A DNA stretch of 64,000 bases from Niveibacterium umoris (GCF_014197015.1 NZ_JACIET010000001.1:1302001-1366000), one strand, 5' to 3'; shown: positions 1 to 10,326, counted from the stretch's first letter. Notes: generated from the letters alone by a model not told the origin. Numbers and translations: made by a program.

Positions 1-740
<740 letters not shown>

Positions 741-797
741 TCAATGGAAACGCGAGATTGTAACTGAAAGCCCTGTCGCGCCATGCGGCGCGGCCGA

Positions 798-1535
798 TCA
801 GGCAAGTACCGCGAGCAGATCTGGCCGATCGGTGATGACAGAGTCGACGCCCCAGCCGAGCAGGGCTCGGGCGCATTCGGGATCATTTTCGGTGTAAACG
901 CCGAGCATGAGATCAGCTTGCTTTACCGAGGCAGCCACTGCAGGCGTCAGCCGTTTGGCATTGCAGACCAGCCCGGCGGCGCCAAGGCGCCGCACGTGCA
1001 GCGCCCAATCCGCCGGGATCGTGTCGAACAGGATCGCTCGTGGCAGGGTCGGTGCCGCCGCTGCTGCGGCTTCGAGGGCATCGAGGCTGAACGACGACAA
1101 TACCGGCAGCCGATCGTCGCCAGCCCAGCCGCGCGCGGCGACCTCCGCCGCGATGCGCCCGGTCTCCCGCTCAAAGCCTGCCGCCGGCTTGATTTCGACG
1201 TTGGCGGCGATGCCGAGCGCGCGACAGCGCCGGATCGCGTCGGCGAAGAAAGGAATCCGTTCGCCGGCGAACCGTTCTGCGCGCCATGCGCCTGCGTCCA
1301 AAGCGTGGAGTGTCGCATCGGAAGTCTCACAGACTCGACCGCGGCCGTTGGTGGTGCGTTCGAGCGTCTCGTCGTGAATCAGGATCGGGGTGCGGTCAAC
1401 GCTGAGCATGACGTCGAACTCCACGCCGCGGCATCCATGCGCCAGCGCGAATTCCAGTCCGATCAGCGTGTTTTCGGGGGCCAGCGTGCCGCCGCAGCGA
1501 TGCGCGACAATGCGCGGCAGCGACCACTGGCCCAT
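798..1535 (-). CDS. ugpQ: glycerophosphodiester phosphodiesterase (UgpQ-like)
   Basis: Hydrolyses glycerophosphodiesters to sn-glycerol-3-phosphate and an alcohol. The 245 residues are a complete GDPD TIM barrel: the N-terminal AHRCGG (His12, Arg13), PENT near residue 20, GVEFDV with the metal-binding Glu39 and Asp41, and the second histidine in LIHDETLERTTNG (His54). No signal peptide is visible, so it should be cytoplasmic like E. coli UgpQ. It starts 9 bases after the stop of the UgpB-like gene, so the two are almost certainly cotranscribed. Together they look like remnants or parts of a Ugp glycerol-3-phosphate uptake system. Confidence 0.9.
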   Translation of the reverse strand: MGQWSLPRIVAHRCGGTLAPENTLIGLEFALAHGCRGVEFDVMLSVDRTPILIHDETLERTTNGRGRVCETSDATLHALDAGAWRAERFAGERIPFFADAIRRCRALGIAANVEIKPAAGFERETGRIAAEVAARGWAGDDRLPVLSSFSLDALEAAAAAAPTLPRAILFDTIPADWALHVRRLGAAGLVCNAKRLTPAVAASVKQADLMLGVYTENDPECARALLGWGVDSVITDRPDLLAVLA

Positions 1536-1544
1536 GGTGCGCTT

Positions 1545-2822
1545 TCAGCGGATTCCGAGGGCGCGGATACGCGAAACGGCCTCGTCGAGCGCGAGCTTGG
1601 CCGCCTTGCCCTGGTTCCAGACGCCGTCGAGTTCTTCTTCCAGCACCTTGAGCACACGCGGGCTGTGGCCCATCGCGGTGGCGCGCGAATTCGCCGTCGC
1701 CGGCGTGGCCACGAGCTGATCGACCGCCACCTTGATGTAGTTCAGTTCGCTGCCGAAGGACCGACTGCTGGCCGCGAAGGCGCCGGAGCGGTTGAGCGGC
1801 AGATAGCCGGTCGCACGCATCCAGTCGATCTGCTGCGTGGGCTCAAGCCAGAACGCAACGAACTTCGCGATCGTCTTGTACTCGTTTGCGTTGCGGCCGG
1901 CCGACACCCACAGCACGGGTCCATCGGCCAGCGTGTTCTGGCGTGCGCCCTGCACGTCCTGATAATACGGAAGCGCGCTCACGCCAACCGCGAAGCTACC
2001 CTTCGACGCAACCGGCATGGCGGACTGCCCGGCGATCAGCATGGCGCATTCGCCACTTGCAAAGCGATCCACCGCCTCGTCGCCATGACCGAAGATCTGC
2101 AGGTAGCGCGATTTTTGCCAGGAGGCCATGCGCGCCAGATGGCGCACATAGTTAAGCCCATTCACCGCGAGGTCGCCCTTGGCGTTCACGAACGGTTCGT
2201 TGTGCCACGCGGCAGTATTTTCAAGCAACGCGGTCGCCGGGCGCGCGACCGTCAGCGGGCAGGCAACGCCGCCATCGACCAGTTTGCCGGCAGCGTCCTG
2301 CACTTCCGCCCATGTCTTGGGCGGGCTCGCCGGATCAAGCCCGTTTTTGCGGAACACGTCTTGGTTCACGAAGAACACCGGAGTCGCCAGCGCGACTGGC
2401 AGGCCGAGCAAGCGGCCCTTCGCGTCGACCGAAATCGGTGCAACCACCGGTGCTCCCCGCTCTGCCAGGTCGAGCTTGACCCCCGCGTCCTTGGCAACCG
2501 CATACAGCGGCTTGTAGCGCTGCTTGCCTGCGAGGAAGGCCTCTTCGCTGACCGGATCCAGAATCTGGGCAGTCAGCGGCGCGCCGGCGTCCCAAGCGCG
2601 ATCGACCAGCACGATTCGGCTACCCTTGTTCGCATCGTTGAAGCGCGAAATCAGCGTCTGCAGCGCTTCCTGTTTGTCCTTGGGCAACTGGCTGGCAATC
2701 TCGACATCGGCCGCTGCCGGCGCCGGGGGATTTGCGGGCGCTTTGCCTTTTGCCGCCAGCACAGGGTTGCAAATCAGGCTCAGGGCAAGCGCGACGGGCG
2801 TAATCAGAAACTGGATTTTCAT
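1545..2822 (-). CDS. extracellular solute-binding protein (UgpB-like)
   Basis: Periplasmic binding component of an ABC importer. The start at 2822 (MKIQFLITPV) was chosen because it gives a clean signal peptide ending near NPVLAAKG; an ATG nine codons upstream is possible. The 425 residues are close to the usual length of sn-glycerol-3-phosphate binding proteins. Typical features are SRFNDANKGSRIVLV near the start, PKTWAEVQDAAGKLVDGG, and ATGYLPLNRSG near the C-terminus. Linkage to ugpQ supports a glycerol-3-phosphate or glycerophosphodiester ligand, but this is inference. The permease and ATPase genes (ugpA, ugpE, ugpC) that usually sit between ugpB and ugpQ are absent. Confidence 0.85.
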   Translation of the reverse strand: MKIQFLITPVALALSLICNPVLAAKGKAPANPPAPAAADVEIASQLPKDKQEALQTLISRFNDANKGSRIVLVDRAWDAGAPLTAQILDPVSEEAFLAGKQRYKPLYAVAKDAGVKLDLAERGAPVVAPISVDAKGRLLGLPVALATPVFFVNQDVFRKNGLDPASPPKTWAEVQDAAGKLVDGGVACPLTVARPATALLENTAAWHNEPFVNAKGDLAVNGLNYVRHLARMASWQKSRYLQIFGHGDEAVDRFASGECAMLIAGQSAMPVASKGSFAVGVSALPYYQDVQGARQNTLADGPVLWVSAGRNANEYKTIAKFVAFWLEPTQQIDWMRATGYLPLNRSGAFAASSRSFGSELNYIKVAVDQLVATPATANSRATAMGHSPRVLKVLEEELDGVWNQGKAAKLALDEAVSRIRALGIR

Positions 2823-2970
2823 GGGGCTGCGGCTCGATGAAGGATGCATGGAGAGCGCGGATTATAGGCATCTGCCCGCCTCCGGGAGTAACCGTCCGTC
2901 CGATTCGGGTCAAGTTCCGTCCGCGGGGGACGTAATCATTACTGGAACGAATATCGTCGGAGTCCCCGCC

Positions 2971-3462
2971 ATGCAATGCCCTCGACCGCTTCGCCTCGTC
3001 ATTCCGGCGCTCTGCCTGCTCGCACTGGCCGCCTGCGAACAACTCGGCATCGAAGACGGCAAAGCCATCGAAGCAGAAGGCAAGGCGGTCGGCGCAGCGT
3101 GCCGGCACTCGGGGCGTGCGCTGGAAGACTGCTACCAGCTCAATCCGAAGGCGCCCAAGGCTGCGGTGTTTGCCGGCTGGAAAGAAATGAACGACTACAT
3201 GACCGAGCAGAAGCTGGAGGTCATCAAACCGACCTTGCCCCCAGCGCTTCCGAAACAGAAGAAGAAAGCCGAAGCTGACACGGAAGCTGAACCCGGCAAC
3301 GATGCCGCTGACGCCGAACACGAAACCAATGCGTCGGCTCCGAACGGGCATGACAAGGAAGCCGACGCCAAGGCAAAAAAGGCAAACGAAAAGACTGACG
3401 GGAAGTCCGAGGCAAAGGCCGAGAAACCCGGCACGCACAAGTCAAATGCCGGGGGCCATTGA
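2971..3462 (+). CDS. small lipoprotein of unknown function
   Basis: 163 residues starting MQCPRPLRLV. A hydrophobic stretch ends in a lipobox LALAAC with the lipidated cysteine near residue 20, so it is predicted to be anchored in the envelope. The mature part is a short cysteine-containing domain (AACRHSGRALEDCYQLNP) followed by a low-complexity tail rich in Lys, Ala, Glu and Asp. I do not recognise a family. The ATG at 2971 was preferred over longer upstream readings because it places the signal peptide at the N-terminus. It is divergent from the UgpB-like gene and convergent with the EAL gene. Confidence 0.7.
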   Translation: MQCPRPLRLVIPALCLLALAACEQLGIEDGKAIEAEGKAVGAACRHSGRALEDCYQLNPKAPKAAVFAGWKEMNDYMTEQKLEVIKPTLPPALPKQKKKAEADTEAEPGNDAADAEHETNASAPNGHDKEADAKAKKANEKTDGKSEAKAEKPGTHKSNAGGH

Positions 3463-3513
3463 TCAAACGCCAAGCTGGCTTCGCGCTTCCCTTCGGGCCG
3501 GATTACCAGACCA

Positions 3514-5319
3514 TCATTGCCGCGACGCCCAGTAGCCACCCCGGCCGCCGCGCTCCCACTCCGTCCACCATGCAATGAATTCGGCAATCGCCATCGGGCG
3601 CGCGATGAGGAATCCCTGTGCCGCATCGCAGCCCATCGCCATCAACATCCGCAACTGCTCTTCACGCTCCACACCCTCGGCAACCACACGCAGCCCAAGC
3701 CCTTGGGCAAGCTGGATCACGGAACTGACGATGGCGCGATCCTGCGGCGTCTCTGGCATTTTCTGCACGAACATGCGGTCGATCTTCAGCCGGGTGGCCG
3801 GCAATCGGCGCAACCAGGCGAGGGACGAATAGCCGGTGCCAAAATCGTCCAGCGCGACGCCATAACCCGCACTGCGAAGGCGCGCGATGAGTTCAAGCGT
3901 GTGCGCATCGTCGGCAATCATCGACCCCTCGGTGAGCTCCAGCGTCAGCCGGTCGGGCGGTACACGCCAGGTCGCGAGGGCCTGCGCGATGAATTCGGGC
4001 AATTCCGGGTCGCGAAGGTCACCTCCGGCGAGGTTCACCGCGATGCCAACCGCGACGCCTTCTCGCTGCAGTTCGGAGAGCATTGCAGCAGCGCGCTGCA
4101 ACACCAGCCGCGTCAGTTGCTGCATCAGTCCGAACTGCTCGGCCATTGAAACGATTTGGGGCGGCGGCACCCACTGCCCGCTGCTGCGCTGCCAGCGCAG
4201 CAGTGCCTCACCCCCCAGGCATCCACCGTCCGACACCTGGATGATCGGTTGCAGGTGCAGGCCGAATTCGTTGTTTCTCATCGCTTCGATGAACTCACGC
4301 TCAAGCAAGACGCGCTCGTTACGTTCGAGTTCGATCTCCGGTCCCGCGATTCCAATTGAGCGACCAATGCGCGATGCAGCCACCCGCGCACGCCGTGCTG
4401 CATTGAGCACCGCGTCGATCGAATCGCCGTCGCGTGGCGTCACCGCCGCGCCAACCGACAAGCTCGCATGGGAAGCCAGTCCCACTTTTCGCAACGCCTG
4501 CTCGCCCGCCTCGAGCAGCGCAGCGGCAGCCAGTTCCAGCCGCGGACCATCACCGACTCCCGGCGCCCACAGCACCCAGTCGTCGTCACTGACGCGAAAG
4601 AGCGAGTCATCCGCACGCCCCCGTCCAAGCAAGGCACGCCCCAACTCATTCCGGGCCCGATCGCGATCCGCAGTGTTGAGCAGGACCGCACTCTCGCCCC
4701 ATTGCAGCCCGACCACCAGAAGGCCTGTTGGCTTGCCGTCGGCCCCAGCCGGTTCAAAGCGTGAAATCAAGGCAACTCGATTCGGCAATCCGGATGTCGG
4801 TTCGACATGCTCCGCGAGCCACCGCGCATGCGCCTCCGCCTCGTTTGACACTTTCGCGAGCAGGCCGGCTATGAGCAAGCCCACACGCATGATGATCTGC
4901 AGCAACGCGGCATCCAGCCGTGAAACGCTGCTGCGTTCGTGGATCAGTTCGCCCTGGAGCACTGTCATTGCAACAGCGGCAGCACGCGCTGGCATGTCCG
5001 GCGCGCCCCCGGCTTCATACAAGGCAAGCCAGGAAGCGCTCAGTCGCAGCGGCCAGTCCGGGTCCAGCTCCCAGCCAATAATCCCCTGGAAGGCCTGCAC
5101 AAACACATCGCCACACGTCGGACTTACGTCGGCCGCCTCGGCACGAAGCACCGTCAGACCGTCCGCAAGCGAATCACCCAGCCTTGCAAGGTCCGCGCTG
5201 TGCCAGAAAGCGCGAAGCGCCGCCCGTTCAGTCTCGCCAAATCCATGCGCTGCCAGCGCCGCCCGCACGGCGAGCACCTTGTCCTGCGGCTCCTCGAATT
5301 GCACGTTCCGGACTGTCAT
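3514..5319 (-). CDS. EAL phosphodiesterase with degenerate GGDEF domain
   Basis: Predicted cyclic di-GMP phosphodiesterase of 601 residues. An N-terminal all-helical region has no recognised domain. A GGDEF-like domain in the middle has lost its signature: the GGDEF position reads SDDDW, while an RxxD (RADD) remains five residues before it, the spacing of an allosteric I-site. The C-terminal EAL domain (about the last 250 residues) keeps the catalytic set: EALLRW, AVNLAGGDL, LELTEGS, DDFGTGYSS, LKIDRMF, VVAEGVE and AQGF. No membrane segment is seen. The start overlaps the stop of the HD-GYP-like gene by 4 bases (ATGA), so the two are translationally coupled. Confidence 0.93.
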   Translation of the reverse strand: MTVRNVQFEEPQDKVLAVRAALAAHGFGETERAALRAFWHSADLARLGDSLADGLTVLRAEAADVSPTCGDVFVQAFQGIIGWELDPDWPLRLSASWLALYEAGGAPDMPARAAAVAMTVLQGELIHERSSVSRLDAALLQIIMRVGLLIAGLLAKVSNEAEAHARWLAEHVEPTSGLPNRVALISRFEPAGADGKPTGLLVVGLQWGESAVLLNTADRDRARNELGRALLGRGRADDSLFRVSDDDWVLWAPGVGDGPRLELAAAALLEAGEQALRKVGLASHASLSVGAAVTPRDGDSIDAVLNAARRARVAASRIGRSIGIAGPEIELERNERVLLEREFIEAMRNNEFGLHLQPIIQVSDGGCLGGEALLRWQRSSGQWVPPPQIVSMAEQFGLMQQLTRLVLQRAAAMLSELQREGVAVGIAVNLAGGDLRDPELPEFIAQALATWRVPPDRLTLELTEGSMIADDAHTLELIARLRSAGYGVALDDFGTGYSSLAWLRRLPATRLKIDRMFVQKMPETPQDRAIVSSVIQLAQGLGLRVVAEGVEREEQLRMLMAMGCDAAQGFLIARPMAIAEFIAWWTEWERGGRGGYWASRQ

Positions 5320-6809
5320 GCGAGGTAGAACTGCGCCGGATCGATTCCGAACGCGTTTTCGGGGAGCGAACGCACGATGCGGTATGGCTCACTGCCGCCA
5401 GGGATCGGCGGGTCATAAAGGAGGTCAAGCGTATGGGGATTCGAATTGGGTGAATGGTCGCTCGACAGCAGCACCATCACCCTGGGCTTGAGTCGGCGCA
5501 CCCGGTTCTGCGCGATCACCACAGCGACCTCGCCGGAATTGAGCTCAACCAGTGTTCCGGCTGGATAGATGCCGATGCACTGGATGAACTGATCAATCAG
5601 TTCAGGGCTGAAGCGCTTTCCCCGCAGCGTGATCAGCGACTCAAGACCCTGCTGGGTAGAGACAGCGGGGCGCCATGAACGATGCCGCGTCATGGCGCAG
5701 AAGCTATCGACAATGCCGGCCATCTCCGCAAACACGCCAATCACGTCGCCCACCAAGCCGGCGGGATATCCGCTGCCGTCAATACGTTCATGGTGTCGCG
5801 CCACAATTTCGACTATCAGTGGATCGGTATCCGGGTCTGCGCGCAGGATGTGTACCGCGCTGTCCACATGCGTGCGGAAGATCTCATACTCCAGTGGCGT
5901 CAGCGGTCCATCCTTTGCCAGCAGGCGTGCCGACAGCCGCAACTTGCCGACATCCCACAGCAACCCTGCCATTCCGAGCATTGCGATTCGCTCCTCGGGC
6001 AGACCAAGATGCCGCGCAAACACCATTGCGTAGGTGCAGCAATCGAGTGCGTGGTCGTACGTGTAGCGATCGGTGCGCTTGAGGCGGGTCAACCAGAGCA
6101 GCGCATCGGGGTGCCGGGTCACGCTGCGCATCATGTCCTGCACCACTTCGCGCGCCTGCCCCAGATTGGGGGGCAATTGGCGTTCGACATCCCGCATGAT
6201 GTCCCGCACCACCCCCATGGCCGCAGCGTGGATCGGGGCAGCAGTCAGGAGTTCCTGCTCCAGCGGCACGTCGATTGGATAAGGCAGGTCCGGTGCGAGC
6301 TCGGCCGCATCCCCTTCTTGATGATCCTCTCGGCGCGTTCGTCGGCCAAAGGCCTTGCGGCCAAGCCATCCCAACAGCGTCTCGCCACGTTCGCCTTTGG
6401 GCGCCTTTACCGCCCCCAACTCGCCGTCGCCATGTTTTGGCGCCACCCAGGCCAGGACGGGACCCTCGCGCGGGCCAGCGCCATCCTTTTGTGGCTCGTA
6501 CGATTTGAGCAGGCGCAGGAGTTGAAAGAAATCCGGTGGCGGCGAATCGCCGCGCACCATTGTCAGAGGCGTGGGTCGTGGCGCCGTGGGTTGTTCCGGC
6601 GCAACGGGCTGCCGGTCTTGGTGGTGGCGCGCATCGGAACGCTCGCGGTCGATCATGACGATACGGCAGAGCGCCCTGATCTGCTGCAACTGTTCTTCGC
6701 TCTCAAGCACGAAGCCCTGCAGCAGAAAAGGGGTTTCGATCCATGGCCGATCGAGTTCGGCAACGAACATGCCGAGTTCGAGATCCGATGCGGCGAGAAA
6801 TTCCTTCAA
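5316..6809 (-). CDS. HD-GYP-like protein with altered HD motif
   Basis: Belongs to the HD-GYP c-di-GMP phosphodiesterase family by its C-terminal half: RYTYDHALDCCTYAM, then LLWDVGKLRLSARLL, then HHERIDGSGYPAGL and a closing AGIVDSF. The key HD pair of HDIGK is replaced by WD, so one metal-ligand histidine is missing; activity is doubtful. The N-terminal part is a DUF3391-like start (LELGMFVAELDRPW) plus a long Pro/Gly-rich linker. The start is taken as TTG at 6809 because GGAGG stands about 7 bases upstream and the family begins there; an ATG at 6890 would overlap the divergent rlmM. It is coupled to the EAL gene by an ATGA overlap. Confidence 0.85.
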   Translation of the reverse strand: MKEFLAASDLELGMFVAELDRPWIETPFLLQGFVLESEEQLQQIRALCRIVMIDRERSDARHHQDRQPVAPEQPTAPRPTPLTMVRGDSPPPDFFQLLRLLKSYEPQKDGAGPREGPVLAWVAPKHGDGELGAVKAPKGERGETLLGWLGRKAFGRRTRREDHQEGDAAELAPDLPYPIDVPLEQELLTAAPIHAAAMGVVRDIMRDVERQLPPNLGQAREVVQDMMRSVTRHPDALLWLTRLKRTDRYTYDHALDCCTYAMVFARHLGLPEERIAMLGMAGLLWDVGKLRLSARLLAKDGPLTPLEYEIFRTHVDSAVHILRADPDTDPLIVEIVARHHERIDGSGYPAGLVGDVIGVFAEMAGIVDSFCAMTRHRSWRPAVSTQQGLESLITLRGKRFSPELIDQFIQCIGIYPAGTLVELNSGEVAVVIAQNRVRRLKPRVMVLLSSDHSPNSNPHTLDLLYDPPIPGGSEPYRIVRSLPENAFGIDPAQFYLA

Positions 6810-6879
6810 CGACCGACCTCCGCTAAAGCACCCGATGCATCGGGTAACATGGCCGACCCGATTCTGGATTCGACCCGCC

Positions 6880-7950
6880 ATGGACTTCACCAGCCGCGCC
6901 CTCGCCTATTGCCGACCCGGCTTCGAGAAAGACCTTGCCGCCGAGTTCGCGACCAGGAGCGCCCGCTCCAGCGTTGCCGGCCACGCCCTCGCGACCCCTG
7001 ACAGCGGATTCGTCCTGTATGAATTCGACGCCCCGCTGGACGAAGCACAACGGATCATTTCGTACGACCAACTGATTTTCGCACGGCAACTGGTCTGGGT
7101 ACGCGAGACGCTTGAAGATCTTCCCGAGAAAGATCGCCTCGCGCCGATCCTCGCCGCCATAAATCGTATCCACGGTCGATTTGGCAGGGTGTGGGCCGAG
7201 ACGGCCGACACCAATGAAGCGAAGACGCTGTCGTCTTTCCTGAAGCGTTTCATGCCGCATGTCGAGCGCGCGCTCAACGACAGTCGCCGCCTGATCGACA
7301 AGAACGACGCCTTGAATCTGCACCTGTTCTTCATCGACTCGTCCCGCGTATTCATCGGCACGTCCGACCCCGCCAGTGCATCGCCCTGGCCGATGGGGAT
7401 TGCACGCCTGCGCATGCCACGCGAAGCGCCGAGCCGCTCGACGTTGAAGCTCGCCGAGGCTTTTTTCGGCCTGCTCAGCGAAGACGAACGCAACGCGACG
7501 CTGCGCGCGGGGCTCCGTGCGGTCGATCTCGGTGCTGCGCCGGGCGGTTGGACTTGGCAATTTGCGAGCCGTGGATTGTTGGTCACTGCAGTTGATAACG
7601 GCCCGATGAGCGAAATCGTTAGGGCAACCGGACTGGTCGAGCATGTGCGCGCCGATGGTTTCGTGTGGAAACCCTCGAAACCGGTCGAATGGATGGTCTG
7701 CGACATGGTCGAACAGCCCTCACGCGTCGCCCAGCTGGTGGCCGAATGGGTGGCATCCGGGCGCTGCCGCCGTTCGATGTTCAACTTGAAACTGCCGATG
7801 AAGAAACGCCACGACGCCATCGAGCAGGCACGCAACCTGATCTACAAGCGCATGTCGGTATCCGGCCGCGACTGGACGCTACGTTTCAAGCACCTCTATC
7901 ACGACCGCGAAGAGGTGACCGGCTACCTCGCAGCGCTAAAGCAAGCGTGA
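6880..7950 (+). CDS. rlmM: 23S rRNA 2'-O-ribose methyltransferase RlmM
   Basis: Methylates the 2'-O-ribose of C2498 in 23S rRNA using S-adenosylmethionine. The 356 residues match the usual length. An N-terminal RNA-binding part (MDFTSRALAYCRPGFEKDLA, with an RNA-binding-like FLKRFMPHVERAL) is followed by a Rossmann methyltransferase with VDLGAAPGGWTWQFASRG as the SAM motif, and MVCDMVEQP. The ATG at 6880 is the conserved RlmM start. The upstream neighbour is divergent. The stop overlaps the GTG of the ychJ-like gene, indicating cotranscription. Confidence 0.95.
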   Translation: MDFTSRALAYCRPGFEKDLAAEFATRSARSSVAGHALATPDSGFVLYEFDAPLDEAQRIISYDQLIFARQLVWVRETLEDLPEKDRLAPILAAINRIHGRFGRVWAETADTNEAKTLSSFLKRFMPHVERALNDSRRLIDKNDALNLHLFFIDSSRVFIGTSDPASASPWPMGIARLRMPREAPSRSTLKLAEAFFGLLSEDERNATLRAGLRAVDLGAAPGGWTWQFASRGLLVTAVDNGPMSEIVRATGLVEHVRADGFVWKPSKPVEWMVCDMVEQPSRVAQLVAEWVASGRCRRSMFNLKLPMKKRHDAIEQARNLIYKRMSVSGRDWTLRFKHLYHDREEVTGYLAALKQA

Positions 7951-8330
7951 AGCCACCGCGAGACTGCCCCTGCGGAGGCGGCCCATATGCCGAGTGCTGC
8001 GGGCGCTGGCACGGCGGCGAGCGTGCGCCGCGGGCCGAGGCGCTGATGCGATCGCGTTACGCCGCGTACGTACTGGGACTCGAAGACTACCTCGCCGAGA
8101 CCTGGGCGCCGGAGACGCGCCCGGCAACCCTCGATCTGGAGGAAGCCCCCAAACCAAAGTGGATCGGGCTTGAGATACGTTCCGCGCGGGAAGACGGCGA
8201 CACCGCTACTGTCGAGTTCGTCGCCCGCTACCGCGTCGGCGGCCGCGCACAGCGCTTGCACGAAACCAGCCGATTCGAGCGTCGAGACGGGTGCTGGCTT
8301 TACGTCGACGGCACACTTCACGACGCCTGA
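7947..8330 (+). CDS. YchJ-like (UPF0225) SEC-C motif protein
   Basis: 127-residue protein of the UPF0225/YchJ family, whose function is not established. It opens with a zinc-binding SEC-C type motif (CPCGGGPYAECCGRWHGG), followed by the family signature PRAEALMRSRYAAYVLG and a compact NTF2-like fold ending in W-Y-V-D-G. The start is GTG at 7947, whose bases overlap the rlmM stop at 7948-7950, so translation is coupled. A zinc-binding accessory role is inferred from the motif only. Confidence 0.88.
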   Translation: MKPPRDCPCGGGPYAECCGRWHGGERAPRAEALMRSRYAAYVLGLEDYLAETWAPETRPATLDLEEAPKPKWIGLEIRSAREDGDTATVEFVARYRVGGRAQRLHETSRFERRDGCWLYVDGTLHDA

Positions 8331-8636
8331 CGCGCAGCAGTCCGCTGGTCGCCGGACCAAGGGCCCGAACATCGCACCGCAACCCGGCAGGCAGGCAATA
8401 TGGGCGCGCCAAAGGAGGACGTCCTCCTGTCTAATGCTCAAGTTTCAGAAATCGCTGCCGTGAAAGCAAACACAGGCGATCGTGAATTGCCTGACAAATA
8501 GACGGAAACGGAAGCGAATTGCCGGGCAACACCGGCGAAATAAAAAAGGGGCCGCGGGCATTGCTCGCGGCCCCTTCACTTTCAGGCTTGGGAGTGGCGG
8601 TCGCCTTATCGACCCCGCGTCTCCGGCTCGAACTGG
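8331..8636. other. intergenic region, ychJ-like to gltX
   Basis: 306 bases between two convergent genes. Only the gltX terminator hairpin at 8542-8574 is recognisable. Short reading frames here have no ribosome binding site or family resemblance. Confidence 0.7.
8542..8574 (-). terminator. rho-independent terminator of gltX
   Basis: A perfect 9-bp stem (GGGGCCGCG at 8548-8556 with CGCGGCCCC at 8566-8574, 9-base loop) is followed on the minus strand by a run of six T. It lies 63 bases past the gltX stop. Confidence 0.85.
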
Positions 8637-10034
8637 TCAGGCAATGCGACCCAGGCGTGCGATCACCCGATCGCGCCCGATCACTTCCAGCACCGCATCG
8701 ATCGCGGGCGTCTGAGTGACGCCCAGAAGGGCCACGCGCAGCGGAATCGCGACCTGCGGCATCTTCAGCGCGTGCTCGGTGCACGTTTCCTTGATCGCTG
8801 CACTCAGCGTCGCCTTGTCCCAGGCAACTTCGGCAAGCCGTGCGCGCAGCGAGGCCAGCGCCGCCTTCGCTGCATCGGTGAAATGCTGCGCCGCCAGTTC
8901 CTCCGAGGGGGTAACGTCGATGTAATACGGCTCCACCGAATCGGCCAGTTGCACCAGGGTGTTTACCCGTTCGTGATACAGCGCGATCACGGCCTCGAGC
9001 GCGGGACCATCTGCCAGCGACACGCCACGCTGCGTGAGGCGACGCGACGCGTCCGCCGCAAGGCGAGCGGGATCGGCCTGCTTGATGTAGTGCGCATTGA
9101 GCCAATCAAGCTTTTCGAAATTGAATTGCGCGGCCGACGGGGTGATGCGATCAAGGTCGAACCATTCGACAAACTGCTCGCGCGAGAAAATCTCGTCGTC
9201 GCCATGGCTCCAGCCCAGACGCGCCAGATAGTTGATGACCGCTTCGACGAGGTAGCCATCGTCGTCGTACTGCATCACGCTGACCGCGCCATGGCGCTTC
9301 GAGAGCTTCTGCCCATCGGAGCCAAGGATCATCGACAGATGCCCATATTCCGGCACCTCGGCACCCAAGGCGCGCAGGATGTTGATCTGGCGCGGCGTGT
9401 TGTTCACATGGTCGTCGCCACGAATCACGTGGGTGATGCCCATGTCCCAATCGTCCACCACCACGCAGAAGTTGTAGGTCGGCGTGCCATCGGGGCGCGC
9501 AATGATCAGGTCGTCGAGTTCCGCGTTGTCGAATTCGATGTCACCCTTGACCACGTCCTTCCAGGCCACTTTGCCGGACGTCGGATTCTTGAAGCGCACC
9601 ACCGGCTTCACGCCCTCCGGGGGCGTTGGCAAAACCTTGCCAGCCTCCGGGCGCCAGCGGCCGTCGTAGCGCGGCTTGTCGCCGCGGTCGCGCTGCGCCT
9701 CGCGGATCGCCTCCAGTTCTTCGGGCGTCGTGTAGCAGTAGTAGGCCGTGCCCGCTTCCAGCATCTGGCCGATCACCTGTTTGTAACGATCCATGCGCTG
9801 CATCTGGTAGAAGGGACCCTCGTCCCATTCGAGGCCCAGCCAGTTCATGCCGTCAAGAATCGCCTGCACCGCCTCGGGCGTCGAACGCGCGACGTCGGTG
9901 TCCTCGATCCGCAGGATGAAATCGCCGCCATGATGGCGGGCATACGCCCACGAAAACAGCGCGGTGCGCGCACCACCAATGTGAAGGAAACCCGTCGGGC
10001 TGGGAGCAAAGCGAGTGCGGATGCGTCGAGTCAT
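8637..10034 (-). CDS. gltX: glutamyl-tRNA synthetase
   Basis: Charges tRNA-Glu in the cytoplasm. The 465 residues are normal for the bacterial enzyme. Class I signatures are present: the HIGH-type [17 protein letters not shown] at residues 10-26 and the KMSKS-type KLSKRHG in the middle. ISREQ-like [17 protein letters not shown] and the C-terminal anticodon-binding helices ([14 protein letters not shown]) complete the family pattern. The gene stands alone, leftward, opposite tRNA-Val, and has its own terminator. Confidence 0.97.
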   Translation of the reverse strand: MTRRIRTRFAPSPTGFLHIGGARTALFSWAYARHHGGDFILRIEDTDVARSTPEAVQAILDGMNWLGLEWDEGPFYQMQRMDRYKQVIGQMLEAGTAYYCYTTPEELEAIREAQRDRGDKPRYDGRWRPEAGKVLPTPPEGVKPVVRFKNPTSGKVAWKDVVKGDIEFDNAELDDLIIARPDGTPTYNFCVVVDDWDMGITHVIRGDDHVNNTPRQINILRALGAEVPEYGHLSMILGSDGQKLSKRHGAVSVMQYDDDGYLVEAVINYLARLGWSHGDDEIFSREQFVEWFDLDRITPSAAQFNFEKLDWLNAHYIKQADPARLAADASRRLTQRGVSLADGPALEAVIALYHERVNTLVQLADSVEPYYIDVTPSEELAAQHFTDAAKAALASLRARLAEVAWDKATLSAAIKETCTEHALKMPQVAIPLRVALLGVTQTPAIDAVLEVIGRDRVIARLGRIA

Positions 10035-10152
10035 GGCAAAGGTCGGCCGGAATCGGAAAAGTCCGCCATTCTACCGGACCCGCCCCACGAACGCCCCGCA
10101 GTATTGACCCCAAAGTCCGCCCACGGTATAGTTGCGGACTCCGCTGCACGTT

Positions 10153-10227
10153 GGGCAGTTAGCTCAGCGGTAGAGCACTGCCTTCACACGGCAGGGGTCA
10201 CTGGTTCGATCCCAGTACTGCCCACCA
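10153..10227 (+). tRNA. tRNA-Val (CAC)
   Basis: 75 bases including encoded CCA. Acceptor GGGCAGT pairs with ACTGCCC, the D stem is GCTC/GAGC, the anticodon stem CTGCC/GGCAG encloses TTCACAC (anticodon CAC, reading GTG), and the T arm is ACTGG-TTCGATC-CCAGT. All stems pair. A terminator follows 20 bases downstream. Confidence 0.97.
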
Positions 10228-10247
10228 CCAACCTGCACGAAACGCAA

Positions 10248-10270
10248 AGCCCAGCCTCGCTGGGCTTTTT
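10248..10270 (+). terminator. terminator of tRNA-Val
   Basis: An 8-bp stem AGCCCAGC/GCTGGGCT with a 3-base loop is followed by TTTTGCTTTT on the plus strand. Confidence 0.85.
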
Positions 10271-10326
10271 GCTTTTCTGCACGCAGCTTCCGCGTGCCAC
10301 ACCGTCTCCTGGTCCGCGAGAAAAAG

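Noticed and set aside
783-2840. Long plus-strand frame of 685 codons over ugpQ and ugpB
   Set aside because: Composition is Arg/Gln/Gly-rich without any domain, while the minus strand carries two clear families.
6810-6890. ATG at 6890 as the HD-GYP-like start
   Set aside because: It would overlap the divergent rlmM, whereas TTG at 6809 has GGAGG correctly spaced and family-like sequence following.
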